DNA from: Conchocele bisecta
Lineage: Eukaryota > Mollusca > Bivalvia > Lucinida > Thyasiridae
Assembly: GCA_029237695.1 (NCBI GenBank)
Contig: JAQRGA010000042.1
Location: 496,001 to 560,000, forward strand
Reading direction: 5' to 3'
Length of the DNA stretch: 64,000 nucleotides
The notes below the pieces were generated by a model that saw only the letters and a program-made list of their open reading frames with translations, made no database searches and was not told the DNA's origin. Position 1 is the stretch's first letter; each line of letters begins with the position of its first letter. The position numbers and the translations under genes were made by a program. Below, piece by piece: positions 7,793 to 19,760 of the stretch.

Positions 7793-8545
7793 TTACATTG
7801 CAAATTTAGGACCTAAATACATTTCACGGGCTTTCGGATCTTTTACCAAATAATCACTTGTGCCGTGCAGTAAAATTTCTCCTTCACACATTATGTAGGC
7901 TCTGTTAACAACAGAAAGAGTTTCTCTAACATTGTGATCGGTTATCAAAATAGCAAGCCCTTTATCTCTGAGCTTTAGGATAACCTGCTGTACATCATAA
8001 ACGGCAATAGGGTCTACTCCGCTAAATGGTTCATCTAAAAGGATAAGTGACGGGTTGGTAACTAAGGCTCTGGTTATTTCTAATCTTCTTCTTTCACCTC
8101 CACTCAATGTCATTGCCGGTTGTTTTGCCAAATGGGCAATTTCCAGTTCATCTAATAAAAACTTAAGTCGCTGTTTTCTTTCAGATGATGTTAAATCTAA
8201 TGTTTCTAAGATTGCCATTATATTTTGTTCAACTGTAAGTTTTCTAAAAATAGAAGCATCCTGAGCAAGATAGCCCATTCCTAATCTTGCCCGTTTATAC
8301 ATAGGATATTTTGAAATATCCTTATTTTTAAAAGCAACAGTTCCGCTATCTTGCCTGATGAGTCCCATTACCATATAAAAACTTGTTGTTTTTCCTGCTC
8401 CATTCGGACCTAGTAATCCTACAACTTCACCTTCACGTACATTAATTGATACACCATTTACAACCCGACGACCTTTATATGCTTTAATTAATCCTTCAGT
8501 CTCAATTAATATATTGTTTTGCTCATTATTTTTTATGTCAGGCAT
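7793..8545 (-). CDS. lptB: LPS export ABC transporter ATP-binding protein
   Basis: 250 aa. Cytoplasmic ATPase of the LptBFGC transporter that drives LPS from the inner membrane. Walker A is GPNGAGKTT at residues 46-54, the signature LSGGE at 147-151, Walker B LILLDEP ending at 173, and the switch His is in LITDHNVRET. The block VSAVxxDIRREE of other Lpt ATPases is replaced by LSVVNRAYIM. It follows lptA with a 22-base gap. lptF and lptG are not in the window. Confidence 0.95.
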   Translation of the reverse strand: MPDIKNNEQNNILIETEGLIKAYKGRRVVNGVSINVREGEVVGLLGPNGAGKTTSFYMVMGLIRQDSGTVAFKNKDISKYPMYKRARLGMGYLAQDASIFRKLTVEQNIMAILETLDLTSSERKQRLKFLLDELEIAHLAKQPAMTLSGGERRRLEITRALVTNPSLILLDEPFSGVDPIAVYDVQQVILKLRDKGLAILITDHNVRETLSVVNRAYIMCEGEILLHGTSDYLVKDPKAREMYLGPKFAM

Positions 8546-8567
8546 ATAGCTTATTCCCTAAATATTA

Positions 8568-9152
8568 TTATTCTGATTTTAAATCATTTTTACCTAGTAC
8601 GTTATTTTTAAGAACTAGCGTACTTGTTTGACCTGTCTGCTGTGCACCTTCAACTTTCATTCGGTCACTATTTCTCCATATAGTGATTTGTTTACCCTTA
8701 ATATAACTGTCGCCCTGATATATAACAGGATGTTCGGTAAGTACTATAACTCCGGTATTTACATTGTAGTTAGCTCTACCTGCTACTGATTTTCTTACCC
8801 CTTTTTCTTTTTTTTCAGTTTTAGATATTTTTTGTATTATTACCACATTACCGATAGCTACAATAGTTTTGGCTTTTTTTGTTTTCTTGTCAGTATAGAC
8901 AATCATTTGATCAGAGTTTATTGTTGCTTTTGGATCATTGACAAATACATTTCCTATTAAAGTTATGATATTACTTTTCATATCAATATCCATAGTTTTG
9001 GAAGTAATTATAGTTGGAGCCTTTTCTTTTTTTTTTGAGTTTTCTAGAGATAAAAGAGTTCCCAATGCATCTGCCTGTATATTTGAAATAAATGTAAATG
9101 GAAGTAGAAGTGAAAATATAATTGAGAACTTTATACAAAATAATTTATTCAT
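8568..9152 (-). CDS. lptA: LPS transport periplasmic protein LptA
   Basis: 194 aa from the ATG at 9152. I chose this start because it has a good GGAG site 10 bases upstream and begins a signal peptide (MNKLFCIKFSIIFSLLLPF) ending at SNIQA-DA; an upstream ATG at 9284 would add 44 implausible residues inside lptC. The OstA-like domain is seen in MDIDMKSNIITLIGNVFVND and YTDKKTKKAKTIVAIGNVVI. LptA forms the periplasmic bridge that carries LPS to the outer membrane. It overlaps the lptC stop by 8 bases. Confidence 0.9.
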   Translation of the reverse strand: MNKLFCIKFSIIFSLLLPFTFISNIQADALGTLLSLENSKKKEKAPTIITSKTMDIDMKSNIITLIGNVFVNDPKATINSDQMIVYTDKKTKKAKTIVAIGNVVIIQKISKTEKKEKGVRKSVAGRANYNVNTGVIVLTEHPVIYQGDSYIKGKQITIWRNSDRMKVEGAQQTGQTSTLVLKNNVLGKNDLKSE

Positions 9153-9768
9153 TGATTTTATTCTCCGGAGTTTTAGGCAAATTATTTTTAATATCAGATT
9201 TATCTTTAAGTGTATTTTTAGAGTTGTTTGAAGTAGATACAGTTTTATCTTTTGAATTATTTTTAGCTTTTGATTTGCTATCATTCTGATTTGGAGAGTT
9301 GATGCCTATATTAAATGATGAGTCACCACTGAAATTTTTGATAGTTAACTTTACATCTTTTCTAATATGGAGTGTGCCTGCTATCTGGCTGGCATCAAAT
9401 CCAACACCTTGTGCGTCATATTCCAAAGATTCGAGTCTGATCCATTTATTTCCGCTTATAAAACCTGTAGCCTGATCGTATAATGCTAAAGGTGTAGTAA
9501 TTACAGCTTGAATAGATTTTCCATCCTTCCCTATTAGCTTAAGAACTATATTACTAAGTAGATAACCTGAGCCCACAGTTTTTGCATCTGTTCCTGTTAT
9601 TATATATTCTAATTTTTGAGTTTTCTTATTGTATTGAGGAATCATAAAATTCATTAAATTGGCATTCATCAATCCTGAATCACCTGCCGCTTCTACTATT
9701 AAAGTACATAATAGAAATATAGATATAAAAAACAATTTTACATATAGCTTTTTACTATGTCGTTCCAT
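9145..9768 (-). CDS. lptC: LPS export protein LptC
   Basis: 207 aa. An N-terminal hydrophobic segment (about residues 8-27) is the membrane anchor or signal, followed by a beta-rich LptC-like domain (LEYIITGTDAKTVGSGYLLS, IRLESLEYDAQGVGFD) and a Ser/Lys/Asn-rich tail of 50 residues that is probably disordered. LptC anchors the LPS bridge to LptBFG in the inner membrane. Sequence similarity in this family is weak, so the position between kdsC and lptA carries much of the call. It overlaps kdsC by 31 bases. Confidence 0.82.
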   Translation of the reverse strand: MERHSKKLYVKLFFISIFLLCTLIVEAAGDSGLMNANLMNFMIPQYNKKTQKLEYIITGTDAKTVGSGYLLSNIVLKLIGKDGKSIQAVITTPLALYDQATGFISGNKWIRLESLEYDAQGVGFDASQIAGTLHIRKDVKLTIKNFSGDSSFNIGINSPNQNDSKSKAKNNSKDKTVSTSNNSKNTLKDKSDIKNNLPKTPENKINE

Positions 9769-10256
9769 TTACATGTTTCCTTTAATAGCCATACAATTGT
9801 TTCCCGTACTGCTCCGTTACCACCAAAAGCTTTAGTTCGAAAATCAGAGACTTCATCTAATTCACTAACGGCATCACCTACAGCAACAGCAATACCAACT
9901 TTTTTCATTACAGGTATATCTATTAAATCGTCTCCAATATAAAGACATTCATCTGCATGTAAATTATGTTCTTTTAATAGCTTTAAAAGTGCCGATTGTT
10001 TATCTTTTTCCCCATCATAAAGAAATGACAATTTTAATTCTTTGGCTCTGATTTTATTTGCAGATGAAGATCTGCCAGATAAAATACCGACTTTTAAACC
10101 TAATTTTAATGCTAGATTTATACCTAGACCATCTTTAACATTAAAAAATTTAATCTCTTCTTTTTTTGAAGAATAACCTATTTTTCCATCAGTTAAAACA
10201 CCATCGACATCTAATATTATAGCTTTAATTTTCGAAGTTTTTTCTTTGATATTCAT
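9738..10256 (-). CDS. kdsC: 3-deoxy-D-manno-octulosonate 8-phosphate phosphatase
   Basis: 172 aa, the normal size. HAD phosphatase with DVDGVLTDG at residues 16-24 (nucleophile and acid Asp), the Ser/Thr motif in ILSGRSS and the third motif GDDLIDIPVM near 116-125. It dephosphorylates Kdo-8-phosphate to Kdo. It starts 32 bases inside the end of kdsA with an AGGA site in the kdsA coding region, so the two are translated together. Confidence 0.94.
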   Translation of the reverse strand: MNIKEKTSKIKAIILDVDGVLTDGKIGYSSKKEEIKFFNVKDGLGINLALKLGLKVGILSGRSSSANKIRAKELKLSFLYDGEKDKQSALLKLLKEHNLHADECLYIGDDLIDIPVMKKVGIAVAVGDAVSELDEVSDFRTKAFGGNGAVRETIVWLLKETCKWNDIVKSYM

Positions 10257-11049
10257 ATAAATTCCTAACTTTTTTTAACAATTTTTCTGCCATTTGAAAA
10301 TTTAATGAATTTGGTCCATCCGATAAAGCCTTGTCAGGATCAGGATGAACTTCCATAAATAACACATCTATTCCCAATGCAGCAGCAGCTAATGTTAATG
10401 TTTCTACAAACTCTCTTTGCCCACCTGATGAATTACCTAATCCACCAGGTAGCTGAACTGAATGTGTTGCGTCAAAAACAACAGGAACATTAAATGATTT
10501 CATTGTCGGAATTGAACGCATATCGACAACCAAATTATGATATCCGAATGTTGTTCCGCGTTCAGTTAACATAACTCTATGATTATTTGTACTATATATT
10601 TTTTCAATAGCTCCTTTCATATCTTCAGGAGCCATAAACTGACCTTTTTTAATATTTACTACTCTACCTGATTTTCCAGCTGCAAGAAGCAGATCTGTTT
10701 GACGACACAAAAATGCAGGAATCTGAATTATATCTGCAACTTTAGAGATTAATGGTATTTGAAAAGATTCATGTACATCTGTGACAATCGGAAGACTGAG
10801 TTTAGATTTTACTTCTTTTAAAATATTCAAACCGAACTCTAAACCATTTCCTCGGAATGTGCCTGCAGAACTTCTATTTGCTTTATCAAATGAAGCTTTA
10901 AATACATAATTGATATCAAGTTTTTTACAGACATTCTTTAAAAAATTAGCAGTTTTAATGCATATCTCTATACTTTCAGCTACACATGGACCAGCTAATA
11001 GCAATAATTTACCATTACCAATTTCTATATCTTTATTTAGTTTGAACAT
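10225..11049 (-). CDS. kdsA: 3-deoxy-8-phosphooctulonate synthase
   Basis: 274 aa, standard length. It joins phosphoenolpyruvate and arabinose 5-phosphate to give Kdo-8-phosphate. Signature blocks: LLLLAGPCVAES (residues 15-26), FKASFDKANRSS (49-60), RGTTFGYHNLVVDMRSIP and DATHSVQLPGG. The residue before the GPCV block and other metal-dependence markers were not judged. It follows kdsB by 50 bases. The arabinose-5-phosphate isomerase gene (kdsD) that often lies here is absent from the window. Confidence 0.96.
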   Translation of the reverse strand: MFKLNKDIEIGNGKLLLLAGPCVAESIEICIKTANFLKNVCKKLDINYVFKASFDKANRSSAGTFRGNGLEFGLNILKEVKSKLSLPIVTDVHESFQIPLISKVADIIQIPAFLCRQTDLLLAAGKSGRVVNIKKGQFMAPEDMKGAIEKIYSTNNHRVMLTERGTTFGYHNLVVDMRSIPTMKSFNVPVVFDATHSVQLPGGLGNSSGGQREFVETLTLAAAALGIDVLFMEVHPDPDKALSDGPNSLNFQMAEKLLKKVRNLYEYQRKNFEN

Positions 11050-11099
11050 ACGTTTATCGCCATTTAGATTATTATTATTTTAACTAAAAAAAACGAAAT

Positions 11100-11834
11100 T
11101 TAAATGCCGATTAATTTTTCCGCATTTTTTAAATCTTCAGGCGTATCAATTCCTATGCCTGAATCATGATCTGCAATAATAGTATAAATCTTTATATTGT
11201 TTTCCAGTGCCCTTAGCTGTTCCAGTTTTTCAATTTTTTCCAAAGTACTTTGCGAAAGTGAAATTATTTTTTTAAGTATATTTTTTCTATAGGCATATAT
11301 ACCTAAATGTTTGTAAAGTGGAGAATCATCATCTGCATCCCGTACACATGGTATTTCAGATCTGCTAAAATATAGAGCTGAATTATCTTTTGCTAAAACA
11401 GCTTTAACAACATTGGGATCTTTTCCTATTTTTTCTCTAGCGGCTTCAACAACAACAGTTCCCATTTCTATCTCTTCATTATACCTTAAAAGCTCTATTA
11501 GTTTATTTATTACATCAATATCAATCAAAGGTTCATCAGCCTGAACATTTATTACTATGTCGCATGATATATTTTTTACAGCTTCCCAAATTCTATCAGA
11601 TCCTGATGGATGTGATTTAGATGTCATCACGCATTCTGCGCCAAACCTATTTACAGCGTTATATACTTTTTCATTATCGGTAGCAATAATAACTTCATCT
11701 GCAATTGAACTGCATGCTTTTTCATAAGTCCATTGTATAATAGGTTTGCCCTTTAAATCTGCTAATACTTTGCCCGGGAATCTTGTACTGCCGTAGCGGG
11801 CAGGAATGCATATAATAACTTTTACATTTGACAT
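11100..11834 (-). CDS. kdsB: 3-deoxy-manno-octulosonate cytidylyltransferase
   Basis: 244 aa. It activates Kdo as CMP-Kdo for LPS core synthesis. The nucleotidyltransferase signature CIPARYGSTRFPGKVL sits at residues 9-24, followed by VINVQADEPLID near 94-105 (metal Asp) and SRSEIPCVRD. It is the first gene of the Kdo-LPS transport operon that runs down to hpf. Its promoter must lie in the 272-base gap before yggS, which also serves the divergent yggS gene. Confidence 0.96.
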   Translation of the reverse strand: MSNVKVIICIPARYGSTRFPGKVLADLKGKPIIQWTYEKACSSIADEVIIATDNEKVYNAVNRFGAECVMTSKSHPSGSDRIWEAVKNISCDIVINVQADEPLIDIDVINKLIELLRYNEEIEMGTVVVEAAREKIGKDPNVVKAVLAKDNSALYFSRSEIPCVRDADDDSPLYKHLGIYAYRKNILKKIISLSQSTLEKIEKLEQLRALENNIKIYTIIADHDSGIGIDTPEDLKNAEKLIGI

Positions 11835-12106
11835 ATTTTTTTGTTAAAATAATTTTTATTGATCTAACACTATAAAATCAGTATGTAATCTATTAAAAAT
11901 AGGACGAAATAATAAAAAAAAAAGTAAAATTTTATTTAATAGATAAATATTTTACTAAAAAAAATGTAGAGGGATAATAATAATTTTTATTTTGATATAT
12001 TAGAATATTTGTTCTATTTATATTTTTAATTATAGCTTTTTGCTACTATTTTAATCTTTTATTAATATATAGATTTAATTATTATTGTTATCATAGGGAT
12101 CTAACA
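11835..12106. promoter_or_regulatory. divergent promoter region, kdsB and yggS
   Basis: This 272-base gap separates two diverging transcription units, so it must hold the promoters of both the Kdo/Lpt operon (minus) and yggS-xseB (plus). It is very AT-rich with several TATAAT-like hexamers (for example near 12050-12070), too many to choose one. A GGGATC site lies 8-13 bases before the yggS ATG. Confidence 0.45.
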
Positions 12107-12811
12107 ATGGATTTTGAAATAGAACATAATTTGAATAAACTTAAAAGCAGTATTAAGGATATTTGCATCTCCTCTAAACATGAACCTGATTCTGTAAAAT
12201 TATTAGCTGTCAGTAAGACATTTCCTGCTGAGTATGTTTTAGAAGCATATAAATATGGACAGAGAATGTTTGGCGAAAATAAAGTTCAGGAATTAGAAAT
12301 AAAAGTTCCCTCACTTCCTAAAGATATTGAGTGGCATATGATTGGACATTTACAAAGTAATAAGGTAGCTAAAGTTATTGAACTTGCAGACTACATACAT
12401 GCTGTTGATTCAGAAAAACTGCTTAGTAGAATCAATAATATTGCAGGAGAAAAAAATAGAAGACCTAAGGTTTTGCTTGAGGTTAATATTTCTGGTGAAG
12501 AGAGTAAGTTTGGACTGACTTTAGACGAATTAGACAGCTGTGCAAAAATTGCTAAAAATTGTGAACATATCGATTTCGTCGGTTTTATGACAATGGCACC
12601 TTTTGGTGCGTCAGAAGAAAAATTATCAGAAGTATTCTCCAAAATGTGTGGTACTAGAAATAGACTTGAAAAAAAATTAGAGATCAGTTTACCTGAACTT
12701 TCTATGGGGATGTCATGTGATTATGATTCAGCTATAAAAGAGGGTGCTACAATAGTACGCGTTGGAACAGCAATCTTCGGAACACGTACATTTAAACCGT
12801 TTGCTAATTGA
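12107..12811 (+). CDS. YggS/PROSC family PLP homeostasis protein
   Basis: 234 aa. PLP-binding protein of the YggS (PLPBP) family, which buffers pyridoxal phosphate rather than catalysing a known reaction. The PLP lysine is K37 in KLLAVSKTFP. Other family blocks are GENKVQELEIK, WHMIGHLQSNK (residues 77-87), FVGFMTMAPFG and LSMGMSCDYDSAIKEGAT with VRVGTAIFG at the end. It is followed by xseB with a 77-base gap. Confidence 0.93.
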   Translation: MDFEIEHNLNKLKSSIKDICISSKHEPDSVKLLAVSKTFPAEYVLEAYKYGQRMFGENKVQELEIKVPSLPKDIEWHMIGHLQSNKVAKVIELADYIHAVDSEKLLSRINNIAGEKNRRPKVLLEVNISGEESKFGLTLDELDSCAKIAKNCEHIDFVGFMTMAPFGASEEKLSEVFSKMCGTRNRLEKKLEISLPELSMGMSCDYDSAIKEGATIVRVGTAIFGTRTFKPFAN

Positions 12812-12888
12812 TTATTACTAATATGAATAAAGTATTAATTTGAACATATAATTTTATTGATTGTTTTTGAATTTAAAGGAAGATTTAC

Positions 12889-13125
12889 ATGACAGTTGAA
12901 AAAGATAAAAAGATTAGTTTTGAAGCAGCATTATCTGAGCTGGAAAAAATAGTAGGTAACATGGAAGCAAGTCAATTACCGCTTGGTGAGATGATGAAAA
13001 ATTATGAAAAAGGTAAAAAGATATCAGATTTTTGTACTAAAAAATTAGAAGAGTTTGAGAAGAAGATTGAAATTTTAGTTGATGAAAAAACAAAAAATGG
13101 TAAATGGACAAATTTTGACTGTTAG
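12889..13125 (+). CDS. xseB: exodeoxyribonuclease VII small subunit
   Basis: 78 aa, typical for XseB. The family pattern is clear: FEAALSELEKIVGNMEASQL (residues 10-29), PLGEMMKNYEKG and C..KLEEFEKKIE. It binds the large subunit XseA to form exonuclease VII. The xseA gene is not in the window. An AGGA site lies just before the ATG (AAAGGAAGATTTACATG). Confidence 0.92.
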   Translation: MTVEKDKKISFEAALSELEKIVGNMEASQLPLGEMMKNYEKGKKISDFCTKKLEEFEKKIEILVDEKTKNGKWTNFDC

Positions 13126-13165
13126 GTTGTCTATATTAAACAATAGTTTATGCTATATAGTTAAA

Positions 13166-13215
13166 TTGGAGGGAGAGGCTGCCGGTGAATTAATATCCTG
13201 AGCTTCACCTTCCAA
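13166..13215 (+). terminator. hairpin between convergent xseB and icd
   Basis: Arms at 13166-13180 and 13201-13215 pair at 14 of 15 positions, two of them G-U, with a 20-base loop. The G-U pairs form only in RNA made from the plus strand, so the structure belongs to the yggS-xseB transcript. It is much more GC-rich than its surroundings. There is no good T-run after it, so a classical terminator is not certain; an mRNA 3' stabiliser or a decayed mobile repeat is possible. Confidence 0.4.
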
Positions 13216-13234
13216 AATAAACTAAAAACCGGTG

Positions 13235-15472
<2,238 letters not shown>

Positions 15473-15513
15473 TTAATGTTATATTTATTTTTATGAAAGT
15501 TTTAAAAAAGTAT

Positions 15514-16257
15514 TTATTTATAAAGTACAAATAAACTCATAATTATCAAATTGTGAAAACTGTGAAGAAGTATAGACGGGAATAGAGAATTATATCTAAT
15601 ATATAAATACTGTAATATACTTCCCAAAATAAACAGTGGAATAAGCTGTATTATTCCGCCATGTAAAAATGCAAAAATTAATGAGGTGACAATTATTGCC
15701 GGCAATATACTAAACATTTGTTCTACAAAAGAAAAAATGACTCTTCTAAATACAATTTCCTCGACAATAGGAGCAATTAAAACAGAAAATATAAAAACTA
15801 AAGCTATGCCGTATTTACCTGAATTTGATAGTAGTTGGACTATAGGTGAAATATATGTATATCCTAAATTGAGAGCAATAACATAAATGATTCCAGCTAG
15901 TAACTTTAGTGGCAAAAATAATATTATTTCATAAGTAAATACTATTTTAAAATAATTTGGATTCCAGTTTACCAGTAGTAGCTTATCTCGTAATTTGACC
16001 TTCTTTGATAGAATCAATGCAATAATAAGCGGTGAAATAATAAATAGTATTTGAGTAGATAGTAAACTTATGCAAATCTTTGTAAAATTGGACATTGGAA
16101 AGTTATTAACTTTAAATATGAGTCCGATAATACTTGGTGCGATAAGTGCCAGTAGAATAAAGATCGCAAGTATAGGGCATGCTTTATTAATCCAACTGTC
16201 ACGATATTCTTTAGGCTTATAGTTATTATTTAACTTAACTAATAAACCTTTCAGCAT
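15514..16257 (-). CDS. CPBP family intramembrane glutamic endopeptidase
   Basis: 247 aa with about seven hydrophobic segments. It holds the CPBP (CAAX protease / bacteriocin-processing) motifs: EEIVFR at residues 166-171, FLHGG with His199, and HSFHN at 232-236. The two Glu, the Arg and the His residues form the active site in this family. Substrates in bacteria are mostly unknown. It overlaps the end of rsmG by 7 bases, so it is probably translated from the rsmG message. Confidence 0.88.
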   Translation of the reverse strand: MLKGLLVKLNNNYKPKEYRDSWINKACPILAIFILLALIAPSIIGLIFKVNNFPMSNFTKICISLLSTQILFIISPLIIALILSKKVKLRDKLLLVNWNPNYFKIVFTYEIILFLPLKLLAGIIYVIALNLGYTYISPIVQLLSNSGKYGIALVFIFSVLIAPIVEEIVFRRVIFSFVEQMFSILPAIIVTSLIFAFLHGGIIQLIPLFILGSILQYLYIRYNSLFPSILLHSFHNLIIMSLFVLYK

Positions 16258-16937
16258 GATTTAACTTTTTTAGAAGAAAATAAAAATAGCCTTTTTTCTT
16301 TGCCTGGAAGTTCAAATTCAGGAGTTGTTATCCATCTAATTTTTTGATTTTTGGAAATTTGTTCTACATCTTTTAGTTTTTGGTCAATATGAATTGGAGT
16401 TTGATATAATATAATATTGCCATTTTTAGTAGGCCACTTTTTAACTTCTCTATATAATTTAAATGGATCAGCTACTGCTCTGGCTGTGATAATATCAAAA
16501 TCTTTATTATACTTTAATTCTCCTGCTCTACCTGTCACAACCTTAATATTTTTCAGGTTTAAATAATTAGCCGCAAATTGGACAAAATTAGTTTTTTTAT
16601 GTCTTGAATCTATAGCTGTAAAAGTTACTTTGGGAAAAGCTATTGCAAGGACAATAGATGGAAAACCTGCACCGCATCCTACATCTGCAATATTCATTGA
16701 ATTTTTGATTTCATGATTAAAAAACATTGTGATACTTAGTGAGTCGGCTATATGCTTATTCCAAAATTCAAAATCATCTGTTATTCTGGTAAGATTATAT
16801 TTTTTATTTTCTTCAATGAGTATATTTTTCAACTTACTGCATTTTTCAAAAAATCTTTTAGCATCAAAAATATTACATTTACTTAAAAAATCAATAATTC
16901 TGCGTTCCAATATTTCATTTGATATTATTTCAGTCAT
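16251..16937 (-). CDS. rsmG: 16S rRNA (guanine(527)-N(7))-methyltransferase
   Basis: 228 aa. SAM-dependent enzyme that methylates G527 in 16S rRNA. FWNKHIADSL (residues 58-67) and ADVGCGAGFPSIVLA (84-98) are RsmG hallmarks; ARAVADPFKL appears later. It is the first gene of a two-gene run with the CPBP protease. It is not next to mnmG or parA as in many genomes. Confidence 0.94.
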   Translation of the reverse strand: MTEIISNEILERRIIDFLSKCNIFDAKRFFEKCSKLKNILIEENKKYNLTRITDDFEFWNKHIADSLSITMFFNHEIKNSMNIADVGCGAGFPSIVLAIAFPKVTFTAIDSRHKKTNFVQFAANYLNLKNIKVVTGRAGELKYNKDFDIITARAVADPFKLYREVKKWPTKNGNIILYQTPIHIDQKLKDVEQISKNQKIRWITTPEFELPGKEKRLFLFSSKKVKSC

Positions 16938-17069
16938 CGATTTACCATTTATTAACTGGAGTTAAAATTTTCAGCACTCAGTTTTTGATTTTTTAGCTGT
17001 TAAATACGATCTATTCTATAGCTCAACGGATTAAGTATTATTCTTTTTCGTCAACCACTGATCCCTCAT

Positions 17070-17621
17070 TTACGCATTAATAATTAATGTAATTCCCAAG
17101 TAAATATTAACAATTGTATAAAGAATTAATAGTATGGAAAATCCTGTTTTCCATTTAAGGCTGTTGCAAATTTTCCTTAGTAAATTTCTAAATAGGTGCG
17201 GCATTGCACTAATAACAATACCAAAAGTTCCCATTACATAGCAGAGTATAGGAAATAACCACATAAATGAGATATTTGCTGCAAATGATTGCCATAAAAA
17301 GAAATGAGCAAGCAGAATAAAAAATCCGGCTAAAGCTCTTGCAAAAAGGTAATCTAAAAATCCACACGCTATAATAATACATACGACTGCTAATAGTATG
17401 ATTCCTGTTGTATCTTTTATTCCGAAAACTGGAATAGCCTGAGGAACACACCATGCTATATCGATGATTACAAATATTATACCTAAATTTACACTTCTTG
17501 GAATTTTATCAATTTTTTTAAAATTTTTGGTTTTAAAAGATGTTAGTATATAAATGAAGCAAATAAAAGCAACAGCACCAAATGCAATGAGAGTATATGG
17601 GAAGAACGAAAAATAATTCAT
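17070..17621 (-). CDS. multi-pass membrane protein, function unknown
   Basis: 183 aa with about six hydrophobic segments (residues 8-27, 44-60, 68-82, 90-110, 116-138 and 160-181). No catalytic or transport motif was recognised. Conserved-looking positions are the IDIAWCVPQAIPVFG loop and two Trp-containing helices. It is flanked by rsmG upstream and the divergent tgt, and is probably a single-gene unit. Confidence 0.6.
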   Translation of the reverse strand: MNYFSFFPYTLIAFGAVAFICFIYILTSFKTKNFKKIDKIPRSVNLGIIFVIIDIAWCVPQAIPVFGIKDTTGIILLAVVCIIIACGFLDYLFARALAGFFILLAHFFLWQSFAANISFMWLFPILCYVMGTFGIVISAMPHLFRNLLRKICNSLKWKTGFSILLILYTIVNIYLGITLIINA

Positions 17622-17812
17622 ATTATTCCTAGATATTTGAATTGATAAGTTGTTTTAGAGTGTTGAGTGTAAGAAAAATATTAACAACTTAATCATAAAT
17701 TTCAAATTGTAATTAAATGTCAATTATAAAATAGATTTAAAATAAAATTGTTAAGTTTGTTAAGTGAAAGTAGATTAATTATTTAAATTATGAATTATTA
17801 ATTACGAAATAA

Positions 17813-18936
<1,124 letters not shown>

Positions 18937-19221
18937 ATAAAAATATTTTAATAAGTTCCTGCTGCTGCAATGGATATTATAGATGAACCTGTTAGTCATC
19001 CCTATTTTTATAAAGAATACCGCATAAACAGACTAAGTACGACTTAAAGGTTTATAATATTAAAGTTACAGGTTTTAAAATTTACGTCTTATTTCTTATA
19101 TATCATTCAAATTACTATATAGTGAACCTTAAAATTTTTTGTAAAATTTAGCTAATGATGATAATTTTTTCTGATATAATTACTCTTAAATAATTACTCA
19201 TTTAATTATATCACCTAGTTT
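18937..19221. other. intergenic stretch without a supported gene
   Basis: I see no gene or RNA here. A 25-codon open frame from 18970 (MDIIDEPV) has no family match or ribosome binding site. The following pseudogene (19222-19520) lies in the same decayed interval between tgt and miaB. Confidence 0.4.
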
Positions 19222-19520
19222 ATGAATAAAAAAAATATTGAAGAAAAACCTTATTTTATTAAAGTCGGAGTACTTTTTCTTTATGCATCGATACTATCGA
19301 TTATTGTTGATATTATTGCTGAAGCATACGTTACTACAATACTACGACTATACATTCGCATATAAATGCTAGCAATAGACTTATAATTATATTGATTATT
19401 TTTCTGTTTATATATCTAGAAATATTAATTTTACTAACTTATAAAATATCTAATGGCAAAAATTGGGCAAGAATCATTTTTGCGGTAATATCCATTATTT
19501 CGTTTCAGCTACCTATATAG
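19222..19520 (+). pseudogene. small two-to-three-helix membrane protein, frameshifted
   Basis: Hand translation from the ATG at 19222 gives 47 codons with one hydrophobic helix (VGVLFLYASILSIIVDIIA) and a stop at 19363. The next frame, read from 19362, continues with another helix and ends at 19520 in the pattern YKISNGKNWARIIFAVISII, which I know from a family of small bacterial membrane proteins (K.GKNWARI between helices). The two halves together give a plausible protein of about 98 residues. A single indel near 19362 explains the break. No function is known. Confidence 0.6.
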
Positions 19521-19760
19521 TTTAGAATATTTGTAACTATACAGTTAAATACTGCTTTAACTACAGACTGAGCTACATGTATTCTCCAATTTATTTGAAG
19601 CTAATTTTTTTAAATAGCATATTTTACTGTCAATGAATCCGATAATTTTTTTGAAGTTTATATTTCAGAAAGTAAAAAAAGTTTTTAGAGAATAGATAAA
19701 CGAATCTTGCTCTATTATCAGATCAAGTCTTGAATAACCACATATTTAATGACTTAATAA
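19521..19760. other. intergenic remnant region 3' of miaB
   Basis: No gene is supported. A short plus-strand frame ending near 19688 (FTVNESDNFFEVYISESKK) looks like the tail of a lost protein. No terminator with a T-run was found at the miaB end. Confidence 0.3.

Noticed and set aside
9153..9284. Longer lptA start at 9284
   Set aside because: Those 44 residues lie inside lptC, have no signal peptide and no ribosome site; the ATG at 9152 has GGAG and a signal peptide.
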